A stretch of DNA of 49,157 nt from assembly GCA_003427395.1 (NCBI GenBank), contig BFEA01000206.1, forward strand, positions 1,048,992-1,098,148. Direction: 5' to 3'. Both the position numbers and the translations under genes were made by a program. The notes below the pieces were generated by a model. That model saw only the letters and a program-made list of their open reading frames with translations. It was not told the origin of the DNA and ran no database searches. This DNA comes from Chara braunii (Eukaryota; Streptophyta; Charophyceae; Charales; Characeae). Of the stretch, positions 33,190-42,594 are shown piece after piece. Positions within the stretch are counted from its first letter, which is position 1. Every line of letters starts with the position of its first letter.

Positions 33190-33680
33190 TCGTTTTCACC
33201 CGCGCCTCATTCCATAACCATACCGCATGAATGTTCCAACCTGACTCCAAGTTCCCTATCGCATCATCTCCCCCAAGCTCCAACCCTCTCCAATCCCCGC
33301 TTGTATTCCTTCTATACGAAAGTTATGTCCACTCTCCCCCTCAAACATCCAGCTGCCCCAAACCACTTCAGAATCTTTATCCGCGTATTAAAGCCCCCTC
33401 CACTCATTGGACCATCCCCTCGCACCGGGCGGAAAAAATACCCACTCTGCAAATCTTGCCCCCCTTGCTCATAGATAGCCATCATCTCTGGCAACCAGCT
33501 CAAGAAGGTCTCTTCTTCACTCTTTGAATCTCGCAATCTTATCATGAACCTCCCGCCTTGCCGATCTCTCTTTGTATACCCGGGACGCACTACTCCCCGC
33601 TCAAAATCAGTCTCATTGTACTGTAACCTCAACCCCTCCCCGCATTTCTGTCAACTTTCCCACAAATACAAGAACGCTCC
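33190..33680 (-). pseudogene. Tyrosine recombinase, encoded antisense to RT/RNase H
   Basis: Read on the minus strand, the N part shows GLRLQYNETDFERG, then GGRFMIRLRDSKSEEETF (the beta-hairpin with the catalytic Lys), then GYFFRPVRGDGPMSGGGFN. After a frameshift near 33330 the C part has HNFR at 33316-33327 (the HXXR motif), GEMMR, GTW, and FMRY with the Tyr at 33220-33222. His to Arg is 3 residues, His to Trp 26 and His to Tyr 35. These are exactly the Cre spacings (H289, R292, W315, Y324). A TAG at 33256-33258 and the frameshift make it inactive. The enzyme would insert the circular cDNA by site-specific strand exchange. Confidence 0.75.
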
Positions 33681-33918
33681 CCCATCACGATAAGTCTGTG
33701 CCTCTGTATACCCCTTCATAACCTTCACTTCCTCCTGTATATACCTTATCACAACCTTCAACTTCTCCCACTGCGTCGGCCGCACAGATACCTTATTACT
33801 CTCGATATGATTTCCTGAACATTTTTATTGTACTACTTTGACAAGGATCATTTTCCCCTTCCCTACCTAGAAGTCGAAAGCAACCACTGAAGCAGTTCAC
33901 CACGGCATCAACAGCTGA

Positions 33919-34152
33919 AGACGGCCCCATCGGAAACCCCTCAGCGTCAGAAGTTCGGCATCGACTCTCGATTTCAACAAGCCACTAACTACTAATGAAG
34001 GACAATATATCAAGGTCGCAGCAACTCATGCAACTTCCTCCAACTTCGTTCCGATCAAGCCATTCATTCAAGGCAAACAGCATCTTCTTCATCTCACTCT
34101 TCCAGCGCCTCCTGACTCTGAATTCACTAATTATCGCACTACTTCATTCAAG
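33919..34152 (+). other. Exon-like segment of unknown protein
   Basis: One frame is open from the TGA at 33916-33918 to 34350 without any ATG. The part before 34153 reads like protein (LDFNKPLTTNEGQYIKVAAT, LLHLTLPAPPDSEFTNYR) and ends at a good splice donor, TTCAAG|GTGAGC. This could be an internal exon of a host gene or of the neighbouring element. No family is recognised and no partner exon was found. Confidence 0.35.
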
Positions 34153-34274
34153 GTGAGCTGTGCACGTTCCTTCAGCTGTGGGAGTCGCTCGCTTCTGCTT
34201 CCAGCCGCCATCACTCATTCTCTCATTCCACCATTCCCTGTACGACGACGCAGTCACTTGCGGGACAATGGAGG

Positions 34275-34725
34275 GATGTGGTGTCAAGCGCATCGGCCCT
34301 CGCGCGAAAACGAGGGCCCTCCCGACCATGTCACGCATGAGTTTACCTAAAACATAACTTCAAGAGACAACTCGAGAATGACGCATAACTTTCCGCGAGC
34401 CGCCGAGACGGACGCGGTTGCATTGCTCCTTCACCGCTCTAGCCGGGTGCGCGAGTTGTACATCCTGCGGTCCCCTACGATAGGATAAGTTTTTGCGGGG
34501 CATAAGCTTGCATCCCTAAGGGGTTGTCACCACCCTTAGGGGCGTATCCCTACCGAGCTACTGACCCACGTGCGAAGGCTTTTAAATGCAATCGCAGAGG
34601 TAGATCAGCCGAGGGCGTTTTGCTCGTCTCGCTGCAGTATAGAAAAAGTTTGACTAAACGCCGAATGGACCCGAACGCCGTTCGTTCCCTGGGGCGCTGA
34701 TCTCCCAAGTACGAAGCGTACACCT
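34275..34725 (+). repeat. Dispersed repeat with conserved stem-loop, copy 2
   Basis: Second copy of the 14533-14960 repeat, same orientation. Here the hairpin is CCCTAAGGG, loop GTTGTCACCA, CCCTTAGGG (9 bp). In copy 1 the arms are CACCTTACGGGAG and CTCCCTTAGGTG around the same loop. The block GCAATCGCAGAGGT and GATCAGCCGAGGGCGTTTT is nearly unchanged. An extra hairpin GGCCCTCG/CGAGGGCC lies near 34301. Confidence 0.75.
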
Positions 34726-35271
34726 TAAAACAAAATCACACAAGTACGAGGGCGTTTTCGACCTGTATGACTCAAAAACTTTTATATTGTCACTCCAAGA
34801 CTATTAATTAGAGAAATAAACTAAGATTGATCTTCCTATCATGACTACTGAAACTCGTCATGATTAACTTCTGCAAGTAAATACCACTAGTATCATACAG
34901 ATCAACAAGTGATCTCGTCTTTGGTCGATGTTTGAACTCTCGGTTCGACCACATTTCCGTACCATGTAACTACTTGGAGAAGCGAGTAAAAACTTTGTTG
35001 GTCGCTTTGTCCTCCTGGACAATAATTACTATTTTTGTTTCGCGAATGACGGAGTAATCATCTTTGTCTCTCACTATTTTGTCCTCATTATTACGCTTTG
35101 CATCTTTTTCAGATGTCTCGCTTTTTACTTTATTCCGCTTGTTTTTATGAGAACGATTACCCCTCAATGCATAAGCATGATAATGAAATCATCGGGCTAA
35201 TCCGAATAATATCCATTTGGCGGTGCTAACTACCTAAAGTGTTTTTTTTTTGGGGGGGGGGATTACCTCGT
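34726..35271. other. No gene seen
   Basis: AT-rich, with a T9-G10 homopolymer junction near 35241-35260. Minus-strand frame 34970-35167 is Lys/Asn/Asp-rich and has no recognised domain. Confidence 0.3.
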
Positions 35272-35293
35272 GAAGTCATAATTTTATGACTTC
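35272..35293. repeat. Perfect hairpin, 10-bp stem and 2-nt loop
   Basis: GAAGTCATAA, TT, TTATGACTTC. Its right arm contains the stop codon of the minus-strand frame 35284-35835. Confidence 0.9.
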
Positions 35294-35835
35294 CTCGATG
35301 GGATTGGTTTATGCAAGAGGTTTTCTGGAATCTGAGTAAGATTCTCATAAAGTGGCATATAACCCTGGTAAATCTGTCGTCCTCTATGCACCTGTGCCTC
35401 CAGCAAATCCAAACGCGCACGCTCGTCGTTGTCAAGTACCAGGATTGTCGCTTGCCCTCTTCGCATGACTCTAAAAATCTGAGTACCATATAGGGAGGCC
35501 ATCCGAGAGGCTAATCTCCACATTATGACTCGGAAAGGTCGACTGAGTCCAAACAAGTGTCTGGTTTCAGTATCCCGGATCCGGATGACGCTGAAACGTC
35601 TGCCGGACGAGGTAATCGTGATACTCACAATGACTCGTGAGAGGCATTGGAGATTACTCGCGCGGTGGAGATACAAGGTATATCCGAAAAACTCATCCTG
35701 AGTCCGGGCCGTATTTGTCCAGAAATCCGCGCGAGTAGTGCGAAAAAATCCCTCGCCGTTTCGTAATAAGCCAATCCATGCAGTAGGAGAACAGGTGGCA
35801 AGACAACCTCTCTTCGGGAACCGTTGGATCACCAA
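35284..35835 (-). CDS. Uncharacterised 183-codon ORF, doubtful
   Basis: The frame begins with a GTG-type start at 35835 and ends with TAA at 35284-35286. The C-terminal half looks protein-like (ERARLDLLEAQVHRGRQIYQ, GYMPLYENLTQIPENL). The first 30-45 codons lie antisense to the LINE fragment that begins about 35702, so at least that part is a shadow. No domain is recognised. It may be a chance frame, or the decayed 3' end of another element joined to the LINE. Confidence 0.2.
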   Translation of the reverse strand: MVIQRFPKRGCLATCSPTAWIGLLRNGEGFFRTTRADFWTNTARTQDEFFGYTLYLHRASNLQCLSRVIVSITITSSGRRFSVIRIRDTETRHLFGLSRPFRVIMWRLASRMASLYGTQIFRVMRRGQATILVLDNDERARLDLLEAQVHRGRQIYQGYMPLYENLTQIPENLLHKPIPSRKS

Positions 35836-36745
35836 CGAGAGGGGTCAGATTTTCTGCAGCTCCGATCCCCCATGGAAAGGATGGGTGAAGAATGGAGTGA
35901 CAAAAGCTGGCGATCTTTGGGACAAGGAAAAGGGGGATTGGAAGTGCCCGGAGAGAATGAGGGAGGACCTAAGATACTGTCACAATGTGGAGACAACCCT
36001 TGAGGAATTATTGGAAGCCCTTCTTGTTGGATGGTGGCCTATTCTGCGCAAAGGCAAGATTATGAAAGAAGGGGACTGGGTAACTAAGGAAAGGGGGGGG
36101 AATAAACTAGACCTTGCCCACATGACCCGATCGGAGGATGCACTGATTGAATGGTACAAATTAGAAAAGAATGGTAGACTGGCAGCAAGCGGAGATCCCT
36201 TCCAATGGATTCAGAAGGATGAATTGCACGAAGTCAGGGTGCTGGAAGAAGGTGAGAACAAGGGGGCATTCTTTTCTGAGTTAGCTATAGAGGTGCTCCC
36301 TATTGATCCGTTGGAATGGGTTTGGAGCCCCGAGCCACACAACAGATTTAGCTAGGGCAAACCTAAAACCCTGTCCGGTTTAACAATCAAAGCAACATAT
36401 CGTATGCTTAGAGTTAAGCGTTGTTTCAAAGACATGGTGATCGACCGATGGCAGAGGCGTCTCAACATAGATAAGCATCTTCTCACACCCATAAGATGGT
36501 TTGGAGATACTAAGTGTAGACCAACAAAAATCACATCATTGCAGTGGCAGATTATGCACAGATGCCTTCCCACTAACAATTGGTTGATCGATCACTCACA
36601 GCTTGAACAACAAGGTAAAGCACTCCCATGGTGTGTTCGATGTCAGAAGAGCTTCCCGACCAAAATGAGAGATGAAACAATAGAACATATATTTCTACAA
36701 TGCCCGGTTGCGGTTCTGACCTGGAGGTGGTGGGATTGAATATGA
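35702..36745 (+). pseudogene. LINE ORF2 C-terminal fragment with zinc-binding (zf-RVT) domain
   Basis: The frame is open from 35702 to the TAG at 36353-36355, continues in the same frame to about 36739, then meets TGA. ARQPLFGNRW and GDLWDKEKGDWKCPERM resemble the C-terminal region of the LINE at 1-5880 (AQPLFDNP, EDLWSELRGDWK). The zf-RVT domain follows: LQWQIMHRCLPTNNWLIDH, CVRCQ, and EHIFLQCPVAVLTWRWW, with CX2C and HX4C ligands. It is the opposite strand to the first LINE and is clearly a different copy. The upstream endonuclease and RT are missing. Confidence 0.82.
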
Positions 36746-37131
36746 CAGCAGATAGTCCCTGATCATCCACGGCCGTGGGACTGTTGAAACAATACGATGG
36801 CTTCCTTACTCAAATATCAATTTTTATACAGGTCTAGATGGGATTTCTTTATTCTTTGTGGTGTTGACTACGTTCTTAATACCTATTTGCAGTGTTTTGA
36901 ACTTTTGTTCCATTTGTTGACATAAGATTGCTTGCACGGTTTGTTTGCAATTTGGTACGCAGCGTGTGATTATATCATTTATACATGATTCTCCAATCAT
37001 TTGCGTACTTAGTGACACTATTGAAATCTACCCAAACTAAAACAAGTGGCCCATTTCCGCTTAAGAAAGGCGCCTAAAAAAGAGGCGCCTTAGATTAAAG
37101 AAAAGAAACAAACAAAAAAAGAAAAGAAAAA
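36746..37131. other. Non-coding insert inside the LINE fragment
   Basis: The LINE frame stops near 36745 and resumes near 37477. This part is AT-rich, and GGCGCC occurs twice around an A run near 37071-37090 (hairpin AAGGCGCCT ... AGGCGCCTT). No gene is seen. Confidence 0.35.
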
Positions 37132-37350
37132 GAAAGAAAGGCACCGTAGCCTCGCCTAATCGGCGGAATGAATGAATAGCAGGCTACCCTATATTCAATA
37201 AATGAATTTAATTTCTTATTAATTTCATTACCTATATCACTCTTCACTCGACTCGAGCCTTTTCTTTAGTGTCCAATTCTATATGGATTAATATCATACA
37301 TAATGAAATTAGCAACGAAGAGTAGACATAGAGAATTACCATCAGATAAN

Positions 37351-37387
<37 letters not shown>

Positions 37388-37415
37388 AAGGCATCGTAGC
37401 CTCGCCTAATCAGCG
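37132..37415 (+). mobile_element. Small retroposon with poly(A) between long direct repeats
   Basis: GGCACCGTAGCCTCGCC continuing to AATCGGCG (ending 37165) recurs as GGCATCGTAGCCTCGCC continuing to AATCAGCG (ending 37415). The match is about 31 bp with two differences, including the preceding AGAAA. Between them are about 185 bp of unique AT-rich sequence and a poly(A) run from 37351, with one N at 37350. A retroposon insertion with an unusually long target duplication is the simplest reading; a 250-bp tandem duplication is the alternative. Confidence 0.5.
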
Positions 37416-37476
37416 TTGGCGCGCAATACTATTGGGTCATTATCCACCCTGCCAAAATGACATCTTTATATGAAAT

Positions 37477-37801
37477 ATGTTCCACCTGGCCCGACGAACG
37501 ATTCTGTGGATCTTATGGTGGCAGCGATGTGTGTTGGTTCTAGATCACGCTCGGGTAGAGGGGGAGGAAAGGTTGAAGCAACTCAAAGTGCACATCCAGC
37601 TGGAACTCTCACACAGATGGAAATTATTGAAACAAACACTAGACAACCTCCACAGAGCCTCAGACATCCGACAACGACTTTTAGCAGGAATAAGCTGGTC
37701 AGGGGCTTGGGTGGGTGAAGGGGAGGGTGAGGACGACCCCAGTGAGCAAGTACCGAGGGACTATCGATTAAAATTTAAAGACTGGCTATTTGTAGACCCC
37801 G
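37477..37801 (+). pseudogene. LINE ORF2 tail, left part, cut by the gypsy insertion
   Basis: FHLARRTILWILWWQRCVLV, GEERLKQLKVHIQLELSHRW and KLLKQTLDNL resemble the Trp-rich helical tail that follows zf-RVT in plant LINE ORF2. The frame is open up to FVDP at 37800, where the LTR begins. It resumes in frame at 48292. Confidence 0.6.
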
Positions 37802-38152
37802 TGCAGCGGGCCTTCATCTGCCCTGGCCTACAGCCAGGGCCTATTTGGCTATTTGCCCAGTTCGGCCTGTGGGACCAGGTCGTGGCCTGACCCCACAGGC
37901 CGTGTGCTGTTCTAGTCCTGCCCGGTACCACTGTCGGTACCAGTCCAGTCCAGTCCAGTCAGTCAGTTCGCTGGGGGTATACCCCAACAGTTGTATGTTT
38001 TTTGTCATTCTTCACTTTTGCAGATCTTGGAGTACGTGCGTGTGGAGTCTGCGTCGGAGCTGCGCTGTCCCTTCCAGCTCCATCTCTACCTCTTCCTTCG
38101 TCCACCCTTCTTCTCCATCCTGTCGGACCACCATCCCGGCGGTTCCGGCACA
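37802..38152 (+). repeat. 5' LTR (351 bp)
   Basis: It begins TGCAGCGG and ends GGCACA, the usual TG...CA. It contains two strong hairpins, CCCTGGC/GCCAGGG and GGCCTGTGGG/CCCACAGGCC (37864-37873 with 37892-37901), and GTCCA repeats. It aligns with the 3' LTR throughout, with scattered substitutions. Confidence 0.93.
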
Positions 38153-38153
38153 C

Positions 38154-38165
38154 TGGTATCAGAGC
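38154..38165 (+). promoter_or_regulatory. Primer-binding site for initiator tRNA-Met
   Basis: TGGTATCAGAGC lies one base after the 5' LTR. This is the standard plant-type PBS complementary to the 3' end of initiator tRNA-Met and sets the LTR boundary. Confidence 0.93.
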
Positions 38166-38452
38166 GGGAACGGTCCCCGCTCCAACCCGCCCTTCCCCCC
38201 GCATGCAACAGCGGGTGCGGGATCGGTGTAATCCCGACAGCGGGATTTTCAGGTGTTTTTCGGTGCAGAAGCAGAGAAAAAAGGGGGAAAAAAAAGTAGC
38301 AGCGGGAGGACAGTGACACGTGGCGAAAAAGGAGAGCGCCACCATGGACGCATGCACGCAAGCGCCAAGGCTAAGGCCGCCGCACGCGCGCCATGCGCCC
38401 CCGCTGCCCCGCCCCACCCCGCTCCCGGATATATATTATCAAGATATCCGGG

Positions 38453-38526
38453 ATGCTGCTGCTACCAGGGTTTGAACCTGGGCAGGCAGCACTCATGCGC
38501 GTGCGTAGCCAGTGCTATAACACACT
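38453..38526 (-). other. tRNA-like sequence running into the gap
   Basis: On the minus strand CCAGGTTCAAACCCTGG is a perfect T arm containing box B, and TTATAGCACTGG could be box A. The 5' acceptor side lies in the N run, and the visible ends do not pair, so a tRNA-derived SINE head is as likely as a tRNA relic. Confidence 0.35.
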
Positions 38527-38840
38527 NNNNNNNNNNNNNNNNNNNNNNNNNNNNNNNNNNNNNNNNNNNNNNNNNNNNNNNNNNNNNNNNNNNNNNNNNN
38601 NNNNNNNNNNNNNNNNNNNNNNNNNNNNNNNNNNNNNNNNNNNNNNNNNNNNNNNNNNNNNNNNNNNNNNNNNNNNNNNNNNNNNNNNNNNNNNNNNNNN
38701 NNNNNNNNNNNNNNNNNNNNNNNNNNNNNNNNNNNNNNNNNNNNNNNNNNNNNNNNNNNNNNNNNNNNNNNNNNNNNNNNNNNNNNNNNNNNNNNNNNNN
38801 NNNNNNNNNNNNNNNNNNNNNNNNNNNNNNNNNNNNNNNN
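38527..38840. other. Assembly gap (314 N)
   Basis: A run of N in the gypsy leader between a tRNA-like sequence and a poly-C tract. Confidence 0.99.
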
Positions 38841-38975
38841 AGCTATTTGCCCCCCCCCCCACGCACGCCGCGGCTGCTGGTGCATGCAGACGTGGCAATC
38901 TGCACTGCCACATGGACACCTGTTGAAGATCCCCCTGGCTAGGGGCCTACGCCACAGATATATATATATGTGACG

Positions 38976-39006
<31 letters not shown>

Positions 39007-40492
39007 TACTATTACTCACTGTTGCAGCAACAGTGTGGCAACTGCTCAAGACTCCCCCCTGGCTAGGGGGCTGTGTGACTGTGGCACTAGGGTGGTTGAT
39101 CAAGATCTCAGCCAACCCTAGATCATCAGCATCTCTTTTGTTTTGTTGTGGCATCAGGCCATCAACCTTTTTGAAGGCCAATTGGTAGAACCCTGCTCTT
39201 GGCCACCCAAGAGCCTGGTATCACCCTCCTACCATTAACCTACTACCCCCCAACCCCTTTCTCTCTTCCCATATCATCTAATCACCTTTTCTCCCCCCTA
39301 CCATTACTCTTTACTCCTCCCTCCCTCTCCACCCATCTTCCACAACCTTTTTCTCTCCTCTCCTCCCCACTCACCATTTCTCACTAATCTCATCTACTCC
39401 TCTCCACCTTTTTCATATCCTTCTTTCCCATTCTACCACCCTCTTCTCCTCCTTCCCTCCCCCAACTACAATCCCATCATCTCCCCCATCCCCCACCTTA
39501 CCTTTTTCTTTCTCTTCTCACTTCTTTCTCTCTTTCTTCATCACTTTTTCATCCCCCCCCACACCCAACTCCAAATTTTTCTGTTTTTTCTTCTTTTCTC
39601 TTTCTCTTTGATGAAAAAAAATTCTTTTCCTCCAAAAATCTGAATCATCTTATTCCCTACCTCTTTTCTTATTTTCAAAAAAAAAAAAATTTCTTCTAAA
39701 AATTCGAAATTTTCTGCGGCACCTCTATATCTTGCTAGTACTTAGTCTTTCTTTGTTGTCGGCGCACAGTTTGATCCCTTGGGGGTAGCGAAGTGCTGGC
39801 CAAATTTTTCCATTCTGCTTAGTCTTTTTCTTGACGGCACACAACGAAATGCTGGCCAAATTTTTGAAAAATTCCAAAACTTAGCTTCTCTTCACTCTCT
39901 TCCACCTCTTTATTTATTTATTTATTTACTAATTTATTTTTCTAAAAATTTTAGTTTGCGGCATTTTGAAAGTTAGTGTGTCCCTCTTGCACTTTCCTTC
40001 CTCTTGGCACATTTTTTATCCCATGTGGGGTGGGAAAATGCTGCCGAAAATTCCAAAAAAATAAATATTATCTCTCTCCTCACTCTTTATATTTTATTTA
40101 TTTATTTATTTATATTTATTTATTTATTTTATTTTTTATCTCGAAAATCCACTGTTTCCTCTATTCTCCCTCCATAGTTATTATTTTGTTTTCTTGATTA
40201 GGTCGCCGCTACCTTCCCCTAACCACCTAAACTCCGGTTAGGGTTTCCTTAGGGTTTTTCTAGGGTTTAGGGTTTCCCTAACCCCCCTACTCTCTACCTC
40301 CTCCCGTCGGGCACCCTGGACCCGAACGGTTCCTCGCCCCTCGACCGGATTCGCGCCACCATCTCACGCGCGACCCGCTGGTCATGGGGCGAGCCGACCC
40401 ACGACTACCCACTCCGCTCTTGCGGTCCCCTCCCTCTCACCGGTGGTCCTCTGTCCCCATACCACAACCCATATCTCCCCCCACCTCCCACC

Positions 40493-42583
40493 ATGTCTAC
40501 TTCTCTCCCCCCACTGCCCATGGAGAGCGCTACACCTGAGGAGATTGTCGCGGCACAGTCCACATCCCAGGTCACCGCGCAGTCAACGGCTTCTGGTCAG
40601 GCCCATGTGGACACCATGGACCTTCATGCCGCCCGTGTAGCGATCCAGGCGCAACTTAGTACGCTTGGACCGTTGCAAGCACAAATTAATGCGCTTGCCC
40701 TCGACGTCAACCGCCTCAAGGGCTCCCCTCATCGCTCTCCCCACCGCTCCCACACCCCATCCCCTACCGGCTCCGATTCTGGCTCCCAGGACTCCGGAGA
40801 CGGAGTCACCATGGTTCCCCCTCCTCAGGCCCAGCACTCCTCCTCAGCGGTGGCGAGTGCTGCTGCCGCTTAGACCACCCTGTCTGTTGCGGCAGTTCTT
40901 CCGACCACGGCCGCCCCTACCGTCTCTACTACTGCCGTAGGTGTTGTGGTCCAGGTACCGCCTTCTGGCCCAGCAGTTTCATCGACCCACACCGGTGTTG
41001 CTTCCCAGCTTCCCGCACCGGTCGCAGCAATACGGCTCCGCCCTCTTCTCCCTCCCTTCGTCCCCCCACCCCCACAACAGGGTACCGCTCAGGCTAGGAT
41101 TCCTCCTCCTACTGGGAGACCCGCCCCGCCCTCTCCACCTTCGACCCCGCGCACCCAGCGAGTGGCCACTTTACAGGCCACCATTGCGCAGGCTCAGGCG
41201 GAGATTCTCGCTCTGAGACAGCCTCACCCATCATAGGTTGCCCACCCTTCCTCCTCGACCACCCCTTCGGTCCCCATGATGCAGGCTCGTTTCCCTCGAC
41301 CTGCTCCTCACCCTCTTCCCACTTACCTGGCTATTCCTGGACAGCTGCCCGCGGTCGTTGCCTCCTCGTCTGCTGGTCCATCAGCCAGCGGCCATGGCCC
41401 ACAACCTTCCCCCACCTCCGCCCCAGCAGCGGCCTCGACTTACACCGCCGCAGTGCACTCGCCTCGATCTCTCTGCCCCCCCCACCAGCAAAGTGGACAT
41501 CCTCCTGTTCGCACCACGGACATTCCCGAGTATGATGGCACATCCCGTATCTCTCGCTGGTTGCAGATAGCAACACGTACACTCTCTATGACGACCACCC
41601 GTCAGGAGTTGTGGTGCGATGTGCTCGCAACCAAATTGCGAGGTAGCTCTTCCACTGCGTGGGAGGATCATTATACCCAACGCCTCCGCGTGGGTGAGGT
41701 CCCCACTCTGGCCGACTTCGCAGCCTTCCTTCAGGACCGCTTTGGCGCTCGTCATGACGCCACCGACGCCTTAGACCGCGTCACCCAGACCAGATGGTCC
41801 GGGTCCTCTGTACCGGCCGACCTGGAGCGTCACATCCGGATGTTTCAGGATGCTCGCCTTGGTTGTGACGAGACGTTCCTACCGGAGGTCACACTCACCG
41901 ACCGGTTCCTTGTCAGCCTGCCGACTGACTACCGCCTAGAGCTATGGAGGCGATCATTCTCTTCCGCGGAGCAGACATACGAGGCTGCTCGTCAGTACCA
42001 GAGGATGTGCAGTCGCTTCTCCGTCGCCCCATCCTCTTCGCGGCCAGCCGCCACCTCCCAGTCTCGGGGTACCACCCGAGACCGCTCCTCGTTTGCTGGT
42101 CGTTTTTGTCGCCCGACTCGACCTGGAGTGCCATTCTCTCGGCACTACAGTTCTCTCAAGTATGGAGAGGACGCCTCAGCCGAGCTCGATCCTACCGTTG
42201 GGGACGCCCCCGAGGACATCAAGCTTCGGGACGTCATCCAGTACCATTTGGATGACGACACTGTCCCAATGGCCGAGCGCCTGCAGATGGCCATGTCTGC
42301 CATGGGTCGTGCATGCAGTCGGATTGCACAGGCTGGCGCCCGCACACCCACAGTTCCTCAGATAGACCTCCCGCAGGGTTTTGTCCCTCCTCACGGAGCT
42401 CTATCCCCCGAGGAGCGTACCGCCCTCGAGGCCCGACGCGGCTGCCTTCGTTGCCGCCAGGATGGACACACCTCCTCACGGTGTCCATACCACACCGACC
42501 TCGATCGGTACTACGGTGATATTTCTCGTCAGCGCCGATCTCAGTCCCCCCCCGGCCCCGCTTTGCCAGCCCTACCCAGCTAG
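40493..42583 (+). pseudogene. Gypsy Gag with CCHC zinc knuckle
   Basis: It starts at ACCATGT, in one frame to the TAG at 42581-42583, about 696 codons, with internal TAGs at 40871-40873 and 41234-41236. The N-terminal 260 codons are Pro/Ser/Ala-rich. The retrotransposon Gag domain follows (about 41500-42000), with DIPEYDGTSRISRWL, WEDHYTQRL, FAAFLQDRFGARHDA and LVSLPTDYRLELW. The knuckle CLRCRQDGHTSSRC (CX2CX4HX4C) is at 42443-42484. Gag would package the element RNA. Pol lies in the -1 frame relative to gag. Confidence 0.88.
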
Positions 42584-42594
42584 CATCGGTGTAG

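Larger units (their letters stand above)
29888..33725 (+). mobile_element. Kangaroo/DIRS-type tyrosine-recombinase retrotransposon, degenerate
   Basis: In order, the element has a gag-like ORF with a coiled coil and an intron, a DIRS-type reverse transcriptase and RNase H on the plus strand, and a tyrosine recombinase on the minus strand. There is no DDE integrase or LTR pair. DIRS-group elements integrate with a tyrosine recombinase, and Volvox Kangaroo is the known form with the recombinase gene inverted. The left limit at 29888 is an acceptor-like site (TTTTCTATGTGCAG just before). The real termini were not found, and the expected split direct or inverted terminal repeats were not seen. 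Stops, a frameshift and an altered RT active site show it is dead. Confidence 0.72.
38166..40492 (+). other. Long 5' leader of the gypsy element
   Basis: There is no intact gene in these 2.3 kb. The stretch holds an inverted repeat CCCGGATAT/ATATCCGGG (38424-38452), a tRNA-like segment, the gap, a (TA)n tract near 38960-39003, and a pair of CCCCCTGGCTAGGGG-type hairpins (about 38930 and 39055). A C/T-rich stretch runs from 39240 to 39660. Two (TTTA)n blocks (about 39909-39940, 40091-40135) and a TTTAGGG-like cluster at 40237-40285 follow. Some of this may be secondary insertions. Confidence 0.6.

Noticed and set aside
35272-35293. Rho-independent terminator
   Set aside because: The hairpin is perfect, but this is eukaryotic DNA, no U tract follows in the needed direction, and the ORF beside it is doubtful.
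38453-38526. Functional tRNA gene
   Set aside because: The T arm is good, but the acceptor ends do not pair and the 5' side is in the assembly gap.
38253-38942. Long ORFs across the gap
   Set aside because: Most of the predicted residues are N; no real frame is shown.
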